32,250 nucleotides of DNA. Source: Sulfuricella sp. (GTDB taxonomy: Bacteria > Pseudomonadota > Gammaproteobacteria > Burkholderiales > Sulfuricellaceae). This document shows positions 23,501-32,250 of the stretch, in pieces. A model generated the notes under the pieces. The model saw only the letters and a program-made list of their open reading frames with translations. It had not been told where the DNA came from and did no database searches. Positions within the stretch are counted from its first letter, which is position 1, and each line of letters begins with the position of its first letter. Position numbers and translations under genes: made by a program. The stretch is taken from contig JAQTLK010000018.1 of NCBI GenBank assembly GCA_028714955.1, forward strand, positions 1 through 32,250, in the 5' to 3' direction.

Positions 23501-24686
23501 TCTGCCGGACCAGCATGGTCATTTCGGCCCCTATGGTGGCATTTTTGTCGCCGAAACCCTGATCGCGGCCCTGGATGAGCTGCGCATCGCCTACGAACAA
23601 TGCAAGGCCGACCCGGAATTCCAGGCGGAATTCGCCCGTGAACTGAAGCATTACGTAGGCCGCCCCAGTCCTGTTTATCACGCCAGGCGCTGGTCTGAGC
23701 ATCTCGGTGGCGCGCAGATTTATTTGAAGCGCGAGGACCTCAACCACACCGGCGCCCACAAGATCAACAACACCGTAGGTCAGGCTCTGCTTGCACGGCG
23801 CATGGGAAAGAAACGGGTTATCGCCGAAACCGGCGCCGGGCAACACGGCGTCGCCTCGGCCACGGTGGCGGCACGCTACGGGCTGGAGTGCGTGGTCTAC
23901 ATGGGCAGCGAGGACATCAAACGCCAGGCGTCCAACGTCTACCGCATGAAACTGCTGGGCGCCACGGTAGTGCCGGTGGAATCAGGTTCGAAGACACTCA
24001 AGGACGCCCTCAACGAGGCCATGCGCGACTGGGTCACCAATGTCGAAAACACCTTCTATATTCTGGGCACGGCGGCCGGCCCGCACCCCTACCCCATGCT
24101 GGTGCGCGATTTCCAGTGTGTGATCGGCGAGGAAGCCAAACTGCAGATGCCGGAAATGATCGGGCGTCAACCTGACGTTGCGATCGCCTGCGTCGGCGGC
24201 GGCTCCAACGCGATCGGCCTGTTTTATCCCTACATCGCGGATGAAAGCGTCAAGCTGGTCGGCGTCGAGGCTGCCGGCCTGGGGCTGGAAAGCGGCAAGC
24301 ACGCCGCCCCGCTCAACGCGGGTGGCGTTGGCGTGCTGCACGGCGCGCGCCAGTACCTGATGCAGGACCCCAACGGCCAGATCATCGAAACCCACTCCAT
24401 TTCCGCCGGCCTGGATTACCCCGGCGTGGGGCCGGAACACTGCTGGCTCAAGGACAGCGGCCGTGCCGAATATGTGGCGGTCACTGACTCCGAGGCATTG
24501 CAGGCGTTCCACGACCTGTGCCGCTTCGAGGGCATCATCCCCGCGCTGGAATCGAGCCATGCCCTGGCCTACGCCGCCAAGCTGGCGCCCACGCTACCCG
24601 GGGACAAAGTGCTGCTGGTCAATCTGTCCGGCCGTGGCGACAAGGATATGAACACGGTGGCGGAGCTGTCGGGAATCAAGTTTTGA
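23487..24686 (+). CDS. trpB: Tryptophan synthase beta subunit
   Basis: The 399-residue PLP enzyme condenses indole with serine. The PLP lysine is K92 in [14 protein letters not shown]. The phosphate loop reads [10 protein letters not shown], and [13 protein letters not shown] is intact. GTG 23487 is favoured over ATG 23493 because GAGGAG lies exactly 6 bases before it. The start lies inside trpF, so the two are coupled. Normally trpA would follow directly; here its place is taken by three foreign-looking genes, the first of which starts within the trpB stop codon. Confidence 0.97.
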   Translation: MQMYDLPDQHGHFGPYGGIFVAETLIAALDELRIAYEQCKADPEFQAEFARELKHYVGRPSPVYHARRWSEHLGGAQIYLKREDLNHTGAHKINNTVGQALLARRMGKKRVIAETGAGQHGVASATVAARYGLECVVYMGSEDIKRQASNVYRMKLLGATVVPVESGSKTLKDALNEAMRDWVTNVENTFYILGTAAGPHPYPMLVRDFQCVIGEEAKLQMPEMIGRQPDVAIACVGGGSNAIGLFYPYIADESVKLVGVEAAGLGLESGKHAAPLNAGGVGVLHGARQYLMQDPNGQIIETHSISAGLDYPGVGPEHCWLKDSGRAEYVAVTDSEALQAFHDLCRFEGIIPALESSHALAYAAKLAPTLPGDKVLLVNLSGRGDKDMNTVAELSGIKF

Positions 24687-24943
24687 TCACATTCAGGCTG
24701 ACGCATCACGCCAGAGAGGAAATGGCGCGACGACAGATTCCTGAAGATGTGGTAGCTAAGGTATTACAGGCGCCTGGACAAATTATTGAGGAACGAGGCG
24801 GGAGAAAAGCCTATCAATCGCTGGTTGATATGGAAGGGAAAACCTACCTCGTGCGCGCAATCGTGGAAGAGTGGGTAGACCCCGTCGCAGTTGTCACGGC
24901 CTATCGGACAAGCAACATCGGCAAGTATTGGAGGGCAGAATGA
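24683..24943 (+). CDS. DUF4258 protein, likely toxin-like partner
   Basis: The 86-residue protein reads [80 protein letters not shown]. The pattern '[17 protein letters not shown]' followed by strands ending in 'vVTaYrt' is that of the DUF4258 family, a compact RelE-like fold. I use TTG 24683, which overlaps the trpB stop (TTGA) and keeps the conserved His-Ala-Arg-Glu. ATG 24722, with AGAGGA before it, would cut that motif. It overlaps the next gene by 4 bases. Pairing with a DUF2283 gene recurs in bacteria and is often read as a type II toxin-antitoxin-like module. Activity here is unproven. Confidence 0.7.
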   Translation: MITFRLTHHAREEMARRQIPEDVVAKVLQAPGQIIEERGGRKAYQSLVDMEGKTYLVRAIVEEWVDPVAVVTAYRTSNIGKYWRAE

Positions 24944-25137
24944 AGATCAACTATGACCCCGAGGTTGATGTACTCCACATCGTATTTTCGAATGCACTGG
25001 TGGATGAAAGCGATGAAACGCGGCCTGGCGTGATTCTCGATTATGACAAAGAGGGAAATGTGGTGGGAATGGAAATCCTGGACGCCTCGAAGCGAACTGA
25101 TAATCCCAATTGCGTAGAATTTGCGGTTGCCGCATAA
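24940..25137 (+). CDS. DUF2283 protein, likely antitoxin-like partner
   Basis: The 65-residue protein [52 protein letters not shown] matches DUF2283: 'i-YD-e-DvLyi-f......sdE-ppGvvvdyD-eGnvvGieIL-AS'. ATG 24940 has GGAGG 5-6 bases upstream and overlaps the DUF4258 stop (ATGA), so the two are made together. It ends 2 bases before mrr. Acidic character and coupling fit an antitoxin-like role, which is inferred. Confidence 0.75.
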   Translation: MKINYDPEVDVLHIVFSNALVDESDETRPGVILDYDKEGNVVGMEILDASKRTDNPNCVEFAVAA

Positions 25138-25139
25138 GT

Positions 25140-26048
25140 ATGGCGATACCGGACTTTCAAAGCCTGATGTTGCCACTTCTGACATTTTCTGCAGATCAGA
25201 AGGAACATCTAAAACGTGAAGCGGTAGAGGTCTTGGCCACGCAGTTTAAGCTCTCGGATGAAGAGAAAAGCAAACTGTTGCCGAGTGGCAAGCAAGCGGT
25301 TTTTGAGAACCGAATCGGTTGGGCAAATAGCTTTTTGAAGCAAGCTGGGCTGCTGGAATACCCACGGCGCGGATATATCAAGGTTACGCACCGTGGTTTG
25401 GAGGTGCTGAAGCAACAACCGAAGTTCATCAACAATAAGTTTCTTGAGCAGTTTCCGGAATTCGTGCAATTTCGCAACAACAGTAAGGAGGGAATAGATC
25501 AACCCATCCTCTCAAATGATGTGGCTGAAAAAACGCCAGAAGAACTGTTGGAATCAGGATACAGAACGCTCAGAGTAAGTCTTGCCAATGATTTACTGCA
25601 GCAAATCAAAGCCTGCACCCCCTATTTCTTCGAAAAACTGGTGGTCGAACTGCTTGTCAAAATGGGTTACGGGGGGTCAATAGAAGATGCCGGTCGGGTG
25701 ATCGGCAAGAGTGGTGATGAAGGTATTGATGGCATCATCAATGAAGATAAACTTGGCCTGGATGTGATTTATCTGCAGGCTAAAAAATGGGAAGGTTCTG
25801 TTTCCCGTCCGGAGATTCAAAAGTTTGCTGGAGCCCTGTTGGGACAGAAGGCCAAGAAAGGCGTGTTTATCACCACTTCATCTTTCACAAGGGAAGCACG
25901 GGATTTTGCCGCCAAGGTGGATAGCAAGATTGTTCTCATCGATGGGGATATGCTGGTCCAGTTGATGATGGATCATGGCCTTGGCGTGTCCACTTCCGCC
26001 ATCTATGAAATCAAGCGTATCGATTCCGATTATTTTACTGAAGATTAA
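25140..26048 (+). CDS. mrr: Mrr-type restriction endonuclease
   Basis: The 302-residue protein matches E. coli Mrr (304) in length and architecture. An N-terminal Mrr_N winged helix spans ~1-95 ([85 protein letters not shown]). A PD-(D/E)xK-like nuclease domain lies at ~155-285, with D197 in GDEGIDGII and Q213-A-K215 in VIYLQAKKW. Mrr enzymes cut DNA with foreign methylation. No methyltransferase is adjacent, as expected for a type IV system. ATG 25140 follows the DUF2283 stop after 2 bases and is preferred to the upstream frame extension. The stop lies 2 bases before trpA. The gene is visibly more AT-rich than its trp neighbours, suggesting transfer. Confidence 0.93.
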   Translation: MAIPDFQSLMLPLLTFSADQKEHLKREAVEVLATQFKLSDEEKSKLLPSGKQAVFENRIGWANSFLKQAGLLEYPRRGYIKVTHRGLEVLKQQPKFINNKFLEQFPEFVQFRNNSKEGIDQPILSNDVAEKTPEELLESGYRTLRVSLANDLLQQIKACTPYFFEKLVVELLVKMGYGGSIEDAGRVIGKSGDEGIDGIINEDKLGLDVIYLQAKKWEGSVSRPEIQKFAGALLGQKAKKGVFITTSSFTREARDFAAKVDSKIVLIDGDMLVQLMMDHGLGVSTSAIYEIKRIDSDYFTED

Positions 26049-26050
26049 AC

Positions 26051-26851
26051 ATGTCTCGAATTGGCAAAACATTTACGCAGTTGAAACAGCAGGGTAAAAA
26101 AGCCCTGATCCCCTTCATCACCGCAGGCGACCCTGCTCCCTCCCATACTGTGCCGCTGATGCACAAGCTGGTCGAAGCGGGTGCGGACATACTCGAGCTT
26201 GGAGTGCCGTTTTCCGACCCTATGGCAGACGGGCCCACCATTCAACGTGCCAGCGAGCGCGCTTTGAAGCATGGCGTTGGTCTCAGGGACGTGCTGGCGC
26301 TGGTGGCGGAATTTCGCAAAACCAACCCGGACACGCCAGTGGTGCTGATGGGCTACGCCAATCCGATCGAATGCATGGGCTACGAGGCGTTTGCTCAGGC
26401 TGCGGAGACGGCCGGAGTGGATGGCGTGCTGACGGTGGATTATCCGCCGGAGGAATGTGCGGGCCTGGCCGCCACTTTGCAGCAACACGGCATCGACATG
26501 ATTTTCCTGCTCTCCCCCACTACGCCTGACTCACGCTTCCGGCAAGTGGCGAAGCTGGCACAGGGCTTCATTTACTATGTTTCCCTCAAGGGCGTAACGG
26601 GCTCGGCGAATCTGGACTTGCACGAAGTCAGCCGGAAGATCCCCTTGATCCAGGCTGCCGCCAACCTGCCGGTCGGTGTCGGCTTCGGTATCCGCGATGG
26701 CGAAACGGCCAGAGCGGTGGCCCGGTTTTCCGATGCGGTGGTGATCGGCAGCCGCATCGTGGAAGAAATTGAAAATTCGCAGACAGAGGCCATGACACAA
26801 AATGTGTTTACCCTGGTGAAGGGCATCCGCGCTGCCATGGATAGTAATTAG
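26051..26851 (+). CDS. trpA: Tryptophan synthase alpha subunit
   Basis: The 266-residue (beta/alpha)8 subunit cleaves indole-3-glycerol phosphate and channels indole to TrpB. Catalytic E49 ([11 protein letters not shown]) and D60 (MADGP) are present, as are GLLLVD-type [20 protein letters not shown] and the phosphate-binding GFGIRDGE...VIGSRIVE. It starts 2 bases after mrr with only a weak GAAG ribosome site. Its expression therefore probably depends on transcription and coupling through the inserted cassette. Confidence 0.96.
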   Translation: MSRIGKTFTQLKQQGKKALIPFITAGDPAPSHTVPLMHKLVEAGADILELGVPFSDPMADGPTIQRASERALKHGVGLRDVLALVAEFRKTNPDTPVVLMGYANPIECMGYEAFAQAAETAGVDGVLTVDYPPEECAGLAATLQQHGIDMIFLLSPTTPDSRFRQVAKLAQGFIYYVSLKGVTGSANLDLHEVSRKIPLIQAAANLPVGVGFGIRDGETARAVARFSDAVVIGSRIVEEIENSQTEAMTQNVFTLVKGIRAAMDSN

Positions 26852-26899
26852 TCATCAGTCTTGTATGTAGCGAAGCGGCGAAGCCACGCTTTTGCCAAT

Positions 26900-27040
26900 A
26901 ACGTTCATGGCGCGGCGCCGCCCCAAATCATGAAACAGTGCTGCGCCATGAACGTTTCCCTCACCCCTGGCCCCTCTCCCGGGGGGGAGAGGGGAACGCT
27001 TGCCCCTTCTCCCTCCGGGAGAAGGTCGGGATGAGGGAGA
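26900..27040. repeat. REP-like cluster of nested palindromes between trpA and accD
   Basis: The 332-base gap (26852-27183) holds no gene. It contains a perfect 14-bp inverted repeat AACGTTCATGGCGC (26900-26913) with its partner at 26943-26956. A CCCCTCTCCC/GGGAGAGGGG palindrome (26971-26994) and a CCTTCTCCC/GGGAGAAGG palindrome (about 27004-27024) follow. Similar C/G-rich units are widespread extragenic repeats. Another lies at 12272-12306. They could stabilise or terminate the trp transcript. Further right, an imperfect CAGTT/AACTG repeat precedes the AAGGA site of accD. Confidence 0.65.
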
Positions 27041-27183
27041 GAGTGCCCGCAAGGGGTGTCCCCGCCGGGATGGGCGGCAAAGCCGCTCAATCCGGCGAGA
27101 AAGGAGACGAGGCCTCGCTGCGCGAGTTTCAGTTTTACGTTAACTGAACGCTGAAAACTAACAACCAAACGAAGGATTAACCC

Positions 27184-28056
27184 ATGAGCTGGTTTCAGAA
27201 ACTTCTTCCCCCCAAAATCAAGCGCAAGATCAGCAGCGACATCAAGAAATCCGTTCCGGAAGGGCTGTGGAGCAAGTGTCCGACCTGCGAATCCGTGCTA
27301 TACCGTACCGACCTGGAAAAAAATCTGGAAGTGTGCCCAAAATGCGGTCATCATCACCGGATTTCTGCGCGTACCCGCTTGCATGTCTTCCTCGATGCCG
27401 AGGCACGGCGCGAGATCGGTGCCGAGGTGTTGCCGGTCGACAGCCTGAAATTCAAGGACAGCAGGCGCTATGTGGACCGCCTGGCCGATGCGCAGCGCGA
27501 TACCTGCGAGACCGATGCGCTGGTGGTGATGCAGGGAACGGTCAAGGGCGTTCCCGTGGTCGCCGCGGCATTTGAATTCAAGTTCATGGGCGGATCGATG
27601 GGCTCGGTTGTGGGCGAACGTTTCGTGCGCGGCATCAATGTTTGCCTGGCGCACAACCTTCCCTTCATCTGCTTCGCCGCCAGCGGCGGGGCGCGCATGC
27701 AGGAAGGACTGCTCTCCCTGATGCAGATGGCCAAGACCAGCGCGGCCTTGACCAGGCTGGCTGAAGCGCGCCTGCCTTTCATTTCGGTATTGACCGATCC
27801 GACCATGGGCGGCGTTTCCGCGAGTTTTGCCATGCTCGGCGATGTCATCGTGGCCGAGCCCAATGCCTTGATCGGTTTTGCCGGGCCGCGCGTTATCGAG
27901 CAGACGGTGCGCGAAACCTTGCCCGAAGGTTTCCAGCGCGCGGAATTCCTGGTCGATCACGGCGCAGTGGACCTGATCATCGACCGCCGCCAGATGCGTG
28001 ACCGCCTCACCAATCTGCTGACCATGATGACGCGCATGCCGGCCGCGCATGCCTAG
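27184..28056 (+). CDS. accD: Acetyl-CoA carboxylase carboxyltransferase beta subunit
   Basis: The 290-residue subunit transfers carboxyl from biotin to acetyl-CoA with AccA, the committed step of fatty-acid synthesis. The N-terminal zinc ribbon has C32, C35, C51 and C54 (SKCPTCESV...EVCPKCGHH). A crotonase-like domain follows with [10 protein letters not shown] and [17 protein letters not shown]...[16 protein letters not shown] lies 8 bases before the ATG. It overlaps folC by 8 bases, the usual accD-folC pairing. Confidence 0.97.
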   Translation: MSWFQKLLPPKIKRKISSDIKKSVPEGLWSKCPTCESVLYRTDLEKNLEVCPKCGHHHRISARTRLHVFLDAEARREIGAEVLPVDSLKFKDSRRYVDRLADAQRDTCETDALVVMQGTVKGVPVVAAAFEFKFMGGSMGSVVGERFVRGINVCLAHNLPFICFAASGGARMQEGLLSLMQMAKTSAALTRLAEARLPFISVLTDPTMGGVSASFAMLGDVIVAEPNALIGFAGPRVIEQTVRETLPEGFQRAEFLVDHGAVDLIIDRRQMRDRLTNLLTMMTRMPAAHA

Positions 28057-29317
28057 GTCTTTGGGGGAATGGCTGACTCACCTGGAGCAGCTGCACCCGA
28101 GCGCCATCGAGCTGGGCCTGGAACGAGTCGATGCTGTCAAGGAAAGGCTCAGGCTTCACCCCCCCTTTCCGGTAATCACGGTTGGCGGCACTAACGGCAA
28201 AGGTTCCACCTGCGCCATGCTGGAATCCATTCTCGACGCGGCAGGCTACCGCGTCGGCTGCTATACCTCGCCTCATTTGCTGCACTACAACGAGCGTGTG
28301 CGCCTGTCCGGGCGCCAAGCCGACGATGACTCGCTATGCCGGGCCTTTGCCGCGGTTGAAGCGGCGCGCGACGACATTTCCCTGACCTATTTCGAATTCG
28401 GCACACTCGCGGCGATGTGGCTGTTTCTCGAGCAGCAGGTCGAGGTGGCGATTCTGGAGGTGGGTCTGGGCGGACGTCTCGATGCGGTAAATATTTTCGA
28501 TTCAGACTGCGCCATCGTGACCAGCATCGACCTCGATCACATGGATTACTTGGGCGATGACCGCGAAGCCATCGGGCGGGAAAAAGCCGGCATATTTCGC
28601 ACCGCCAGACCAGCGATAAGCGCCGATCCTGATCCGCCGCACAGCTTGCTGCAGCACGCCGAGGATACTGCCGCCGGGTTAATGCAGCTCGGCCGCGATT
28701 TTGGCGCCGAGGCCCAGCAAGGACAATGGCTGTTCTGGAGTCTCGGCGGCTGGCGCCTGACCCTGCCCTACCCGTCGCTGCGCGGCACTTACCAGATCGG
28801 CAATGCCTGCGCCTCTCTGGCGGCCCTGGAATCGCTCAAGAACAAGCTTCCCGTTTCGCCGCAGGACATCCGCCGCGGTCTGCTGGAGGCAACTGTGCCG
28901 GGCCGCTTTCAGGTGCTGCCCGGCAAACCGGCGCTGATTCTCGACGTGGCGCACAATCCCCACGCCGCGCGTGCGCTGGCTTCCAACCTGCGCCAGATGT
29001 GGTGTGGGGGCAGGACCATCGCGGTATTCGCCATGCTGGCAGACAAGGACATTGCCGGCGTCATCGCAGCGCTGCGCGAAGAAGTGGACCTCTGGCTGGT
29101 CGCTGGCATCGTCCATGCACGCGGCGCCGCTGCAGCGGAACTGCAAGACCGCCTGATGCATGCTGGAATCAAGGCGGTTCATGACTTCCCTGACATTGCT
29201 GCCGCTTACCGCCACGCCTGCCAAATCGCCGGCGAAGATGATAGAATTGCGGCCTTCGGCTCGTTCCATACCGTAGCCGAGGTAATGCAAGACGCCCGCG
29301 ACAGGAAACCCGATTGA
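28049..29317 (+). CDS. folC: Bifunctional dihydrofolate/folylpolyglutamate synthase
   Basis: The 422-residue Mur-ligase-family enzyme adds glutamate to dihydropteroate and to folates. The P-loop [14 protein letters not shown] is at 46-59, [15 protein letters not shown] binds substrate, and [14 protein letters not shown] and [12 protein letters not shown] complete the ATP site. The C-terminal domain has [15 protein letters not shown] [18 protein letters not shown]. Together with folE2 it shows a complete folate branch use. Its TGA is immediately followed by the ATG of the SPOR gene. Confidence 0.95.
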   Translation: MPRSLGEWLTHLEQLHPSAIELGLERVDAVKERLRLHPPFPVITVGGTNGKGSTCAMLESILDAAGYRVGCYTSPHLLHYNERVRLSGRQADDDSLCRAFAAVEAARDDISLTYFEFGTLAAMWLFLEQQVEVAILEVGLGGRLDAVNIFDSDCAIVTSIDLDHMDYLGDDREAIGREKAGIFRTARPAISADPDPPHSLLQHAEDTAAGLMQLGRDFGAEAQQGQWLFWSLGGWRLTLPYPSLRGTYQIGNACASLAALESLKNKLPVSPQDIRRGLLEATVPGRFQVLPGKPALILDVAHNPHAARALASNLRQMWCGGRTIAVFAMLADKDIAGVIAALREEVDLWLVAGIVHARGAAAAELQDRLMHAGIKAVHDFPDIAAAYRHACQIAGEDDRIAAFGSFHTVAEVMQDARDRKPD

Positions 29318-29974
29318 ATGGCTAACGGTCCCTCCCCCACTGTTGAAGAACTCCAGCTCAGAAAGCGCGCCCGGCGTCGCCTGGTAGGCGCAATCACACT
29401 GGTGGCGCTGATGGTCGCAGTGCTGCCCATGATCCTGGACGACGAACCCAAACCGGTGGGCCAGGATATTGCCATCGACATCCCCTCGCAACAGAGCAAC
29501 GATTTCCCGCTCAATACCGCCAAGCCCCCTCCTGTGCAGCCACCATCTCCCGCCGCCCAACCGCAGGCGGCGCCTGTTCAGCAGGAAACTCATGCCGCCC
29601 CGGCGGCAAAGGCGACAGAACCCGGCCCGGAACCGGTTACGCCCGGAAAAAAAGTAAAGCCTGCGGAAAAAACCAGGGAAGCTGCCGCCAATAAAAAGGA
29701 AGCCAAGCCAGCGACAAAGACCGTCGAAGCGCAGCATGGCAGCAGTTATATCGTCATGCTCGGTGCCTTTCTCAGCGAGGAGAATGCCAGGCAGCGCCAG
29801 GCCAAATTGAAGGAACTGGGCGTCAAATATTACCTGGAAAAGATCAAATCCCCCACCGGTGAAAAAACCGGCGTGCGCGCCGGACCCTATTCCAGCCGCC
29901 AGGAGGCAGAGCAAGCCCTGGCCCGTTTGAAGGCCGCAGGCATTGCAGACGGCTTGGTTACAGAGAAAAAATGA
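29318..29974 (+). CDS. SPOR-domain (DedD-like) cell-division protein
   Basis: The 218-residue protein has a short basic cytoplasmic N-terminus (LRKRARRRLVG), one transmembrane helix (~23-40; AITLVALMVAVLPMILDD) and a Pro/Ala/Lys-rich periplasmic linker. The C-terminal SPOR domain is at ~143-215 (GSSYIVMLGAFLSEENARQRQAKLKELGVKYYLE...GVRAGPYSSRQEAEQALARLKAAG). SPOR domains bind denuded septal peptidoglycan. DedD sits between folC and cvpA in many proteobacteria, as here. The start directly abuts the folC stop. Confidence 0.9.
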   Translation: MANGPSPTVEELQLRKRARRRLVGAITLVALMVAVLPMILDDEPKPVGQDIAIDIPSQQSNDFPLNTAKPPPVQPPSPAAQPQAAPVQQETHAAPAAKATEPGPEPVTPGKKVKPAEKTREAAANKKEAKPATKTVEAQHGSSYIVMLGAFLSEENARQRQAKLKELGVKYYLEKIKSPTGEKTGVRAGPYSSRQEAEQALARLKAAGIADGLVTEKK

Positions 29975-29995
29975 CCCGCTTTTCACGCCAGACGC

Positions 29996-30487
29996 ATGAC
30001 GCTTTTTGATTACACGGTATTGCTGATAGTCGGGCTGTCGATCCTGCTCAGCGTAATGCGCGGCGCGGTCCGCGAAATTCTCGCGCTGGCGTCCTGGGTG
30101 GCGGCATTCCTCGTGGCGAATACATACGGCGTATGGCTGGCGGCACAGTTGCCGGCAGCCATTCCAGGCGAGGCGTTGAAGCTGCTGGCAGCATTCATCA
30201 TCCTGTTTCTGGTCACCTTGCTGCTGATGAGCCTGCTCACCATCGCCTTGTCCGAACTGGTCAAGACCGTGGGACTGGGTACTTTCGACCGCGGCCTTGG
30301 CGCGATTTTCGGCTTTGCGCGTGGTTTGCTGATCGTGATGGTACTGGTACTGCTGGCGGGCCTCACTTCATTGCCGCGGCAACACTTCTGGCGCGAGGCC
30401 ATGTTCAGCTCACCGCTCGAAGCCTTGACCCTCAAGGCGAAAACCTGGCTGCCGGAAGATTTTTCCAAACGCCTCAGTTATGACTGA
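29996..30487 (+). CDS. cvpA: CvpA family membrane protein
   Basis: The 163-residue protein has four hydrophobic segments and starts TLFDYTVLLIVGLSILLSVMRGAVREILALASWVAAFLVA. The 'D-----i---s-l-g--RG-vrE-lsl--w--a' pattern is the CvpA signature. The family is needed for colicin V production and envelope resistance in E. coli; its molecular role is unsettled. It lies 15 bases before purF, the conserved arrangement. Confidence 0.93.
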   Translation: MTLFDYTVLLIVGLSILLSVMRGAVREILALASWVAAFLVANTYGVWLAAQLPAAIPGEALKLLAAFIILFLVTLLLMSLLTIALSELVKTVGLGTFDRGLGAIFGFARGLLIVMVLVLLAGLTSLPRQHFWREAMFSSPLEALTLKAKTWLPEDFSKRLSYD

Positions 30488-30502
30488 ATAGGACGTTCCA
30501 AC

Positions 30503-32023
30503 ATGTGCGGAATTCTCGGTGTAGTAGCGAAAAACCCCGTCAACCAGTTGCTTTACGACGGACTGCTGGTGCTGCAACACCGCGGCCAGGATGCGGCTGG
30601 CATCGTAACCAGCGATGGCACCACTTTTCACATGCACAAAGCCAACGGGCTGGTAGCAGACGTTTTTCGCACGCGCAACATGCGCGCCCTGCTGGGCAAC
30701 GTGGGTATAGGCCACGTGCGCTACCCCACTGCCGGCGATGCGTTTTCCGCCGCCGAGGCGCAGCCGTTTTATGTCAATTCGCCCTTCGGCATCGTGCTCG
30801 GCCACAACGGCAACCTGACCAATGCCAGCCAGTTGCGCGAGGACTTATTCCGCCAGGACTTGCGTCACGTCAATACCACGTCCGATTCGGAAGTATTGCT
30901 CAACGTGCTGGCACACGAATTGTCGTCCTGCACAGCCAATCACCAGCTCGACCCGGAAACCATTTTCAAGGCCGTGACCGGCGTGCATCGCCGCTGCAAG
31001 GGCGCCTATGCCGTGGTGGCGATGATCTCCGGCTATGGCCTGCTGGCCTTCCGCGACCCTCATGGCATCCGACCGCTGGTATTCGGCCGCGCCGAGACCG
31101 CGCAAGGTCCGGAATACCTGGTGGCTTCCGAAAGCGTCGCACTCGATGTGCTGGGCTTCAAGCTGATCCGCGACGTGGCGCCGGGCGAGGCGATCCTGAT
31201 CGACGATGGCGGCAATTTCTTCAGCCAGCAGTGTGCCGAAAAAACATCACTCAATCCCTGCATTTTCGAATATGTCTACCTGGCCCGCCCGGATTCGGTG
31301 ATCGATGGCATTTCCGTGTATGAAACCCGGCTACGCATGGGCATCAGCCTAGCCAAGAAAATACGCCGCCAGTTTGGCCAACTGGATATCGACGTGGTGA
31401 TCCCGATTCCCGACACCAGCCGCCCCAGCGCACTGCAACTGGCCAACCAGCTTGGCGTGCCTTACCGCGAAGGCTTCATCAAGAACCGTTACATCGGCCG
31501 AACTTTCATCATGCCCGGCCAGTCGCTGCGCAAGAAATCAGTGCGCCAGAAGCTCAACGCCATCGGCATCGAATTCGAAGGCAAGAACGTGCTGCTGGTG
31601 GACGACTCGATCGTGCGCGGCACCACCAGCCAGCAGATAGTGCAGATGGCGCGTGAGGCTGGCGCCAACAAGGTATATTTCGCTTCAGCCGCGCCGCCGG
31701 TGCGCTTTCCCAACGTTTACGGAATCGACATGCCGACGCGTGCGGAACTGCTGGCCACCGGCCGCTCCGATGAAGAAATCGCACAGGAAATCGGTGCGGA
31801 TGAGGTGATTTACCAGGATCTTGATGCGCTGGTCGAAGCGGTGCGTGAAGGACGCCCTGGCATTGCGACTTTCGACTCTTCCTGTTTCGACGGCAATTAC
31901 ATCACCGGCGACATCACACCCGAATATCTGGCCGAAATCGAGTCCTCGCGCGGCAGGTCACAGCACAGCGCAACGGGATTGGCCAGCCGCCAACTGGACC
32001 TGAATCTGAACGAAAACGATTGA
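30503..32023 (+). CDS. purF: Amidophosphoribosyltransferase
   Basis: The 506-residue enzyme makes phosphoribosylamine from PRPP and glutamine, the first step of purine synthesis. After removal of Met1 the catalytic Cys is N-terminal (MCGILGVVA). The glutaminase domain shows [11 protein letters not shown] and GHVRYPTAG. The phosphoribosyltransferase domain has [15 protein letters not shown] and the PRPP motif [19 protein letters not shown]. It is followed by a foldback element and no gene to the window end. Confidence 0.97.
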   Translation: MCGILGVVAKNPVNQLLYDGLLVLQHRGQDAAGIVTSDGTTFHMHKANGLVADVFRTRNMRALLGNVGIGHVRYPTAGDAFSAAEAQPFYVNSPFGIVLGHNGNLTNASQLREDLFRQDLRHVNTTSDSEVLLNVLAHELSSCTANHQLDPETIFKAVTGVHRRCKGAYAVVAMISGYGLLAFRDPHGIRPLVFGRAETAQGPEYLVASESVALDVLGFKLIRDVAPGEAILIDDGGNFFSQQCAEKTSLNPCIFEYVYLARPDSVIDGISVYETRLRMGISLAKKIRRQFGQLDIDVVIPIPDTSRPSALQLANQLGVPYREGFIKNRYIGRTFIMPGQSLRKKSVRQKLNAIGIEFEGKNVLLVDDSIVRGTTSQQIVQMAREAGANKVYFASAAPPVRFPNVYGIDMPTRAELLATGRSDEEIAQEIGADEVIYQDLDALVEAVREGRPGIATFDSSCFDGNYITGDITPEYLAEIESSRGRSQHSATGLASRQLDLNLNEND

Positions 32024-32050
32024 CGCCGTAAGCAGCAGGAAATCCATTAG

Positions 32051-32210
32051 CCCGGATGTTTCATAAATTCGCGTGATGATCGCGCAGGATTTTGTTCCGT
32101 AGGGGAATTATGTGAGGGAGTGGCGTTTTATTCATACGCCCGACCGAACGAAATTTCACTACAGAACAAAAGACCAGCGAGGGCGCGCGTCAATTTATGA
32201 AACATCCGGG
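32051..32210. mobile_element. 160-bp foldback/MITE-like element
   Basis: The ends are a perfect 19-bp inverted repeat: CCCGGATGTTTCATAAATT at 32051-32069 and its complement at 32192-32210. Similarity between the arms continues inward for ~30 more bases (both contain TTTTGTTC-GTAG-G-AATT-like strings). It encodes no protein, so it would rely on a transposase elsewhere. Flanking bases TTAG and TTAA could be an imperfect 4-base target duplication. The remaining 40 bases of the window show nothing. Confidence 0.75.
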
Positions 32211-32250
32211 TTAACTCGTTGCGCAGCATTCATTCCGGGCAGTTGATGCA

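Noticed and set aside
25110..25139. Longer start of mrr overlapping the DUF2283 gene
   Set aside because: The added residues (RRICGCRIS) are the out-of-frame tail of the DUF2283 gene. The Mrr-like N-terminus begins at ATG 25140.

Overview
The window reads as a piece of a betaproteobacterial chromosome, probably order Nitrosomonadales (the Gallionellaceae/Sulfuricellaceae side). This is inferred from gene order and protein resemblance only. The diagnostic runs are xseB-ispA-dxs-folE2, leuC-entericidin-leuD-leuB-asd-fimV, and truA-trpF-trpB-trpA-accD-folC-SPOR-cvpA-purF. The core genes are GC-rich. The left 6.9 kb and a 1.4 kb cassette between trpB and trpA are visibly more AT-rich and patchy.

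Region 1 (about 120-6900) is a small integrative element inserted at the 3' end of a tRNA-Thr(CGT) gene. Reading leftwards from the tRNA it carries a P4-type tyrosine integrase, an AlpA-like excisionase/regulator, a Toprim primase fused to a RepA-like AAA ATPase, a 231-residue protein with a TubC-like N-terminus and a cysteine cluster, and a small ribbon-helix-helix-like protein. I see no capsid, packaging or conjugation genes, so it is a minimal replicating/integrating element of phage-satellite or plasmid-like type. About 1.4 kb of it (564-1960) is a gene-poor mosaic. It contains a 91-bp perfect duplication, degenerate gene fragments, four perfect palindromes sharing the core TGCAAATTTGCA but with different self-complementary arms, and part of a family of seven 13-bp palindromes GTTAC-N3-GTAAC. 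Two of the seven sit in the promoter region of the ribbon-helix-helix gene.

Region 2 (6889-18295) is housekeeping. It starts with tRNA-Thr and a Rieske-type oxygenase on the minus strand. The isoprenoid precursor genes xseB-ispA-dxs and folE2 follow on the plus strand. Next come a convergent retropepsin-like protease and a glutamine amidotransferase, then the leucine cluster leuC, entericidin-like lipoprotein, leuD, leuB and asd, which ends at a clear intrinsic terminator.

Region 3 (18506-32023) starts with fimV (polar hub protein) and its terminator. After it comes a tightly packed, often overlapping series: membrane protein, truA, trpF, trpB, [DUF4258, DUF2283, mrr], trpA, accD, folC, SPOR protein, cvpA, purF. 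The bracketed three genes are an insertion. They form a probable toxin-antitoxin-like pair plus an Mrr-type restriction endonuclease, placed with translational overlaps inside the tryptophan operon. A REP-like palindrome cluster lies between trpA and accD, and a 160-bp foldback element with 19-bp perfect terminal inverted repeats follows purF.

The most unusual parts are the defence-like cassette within trpB-trpA, the two palindrome families of the integrative element, and the reconstructable attachment site next to what looks like the displaced original tRNA terminator.
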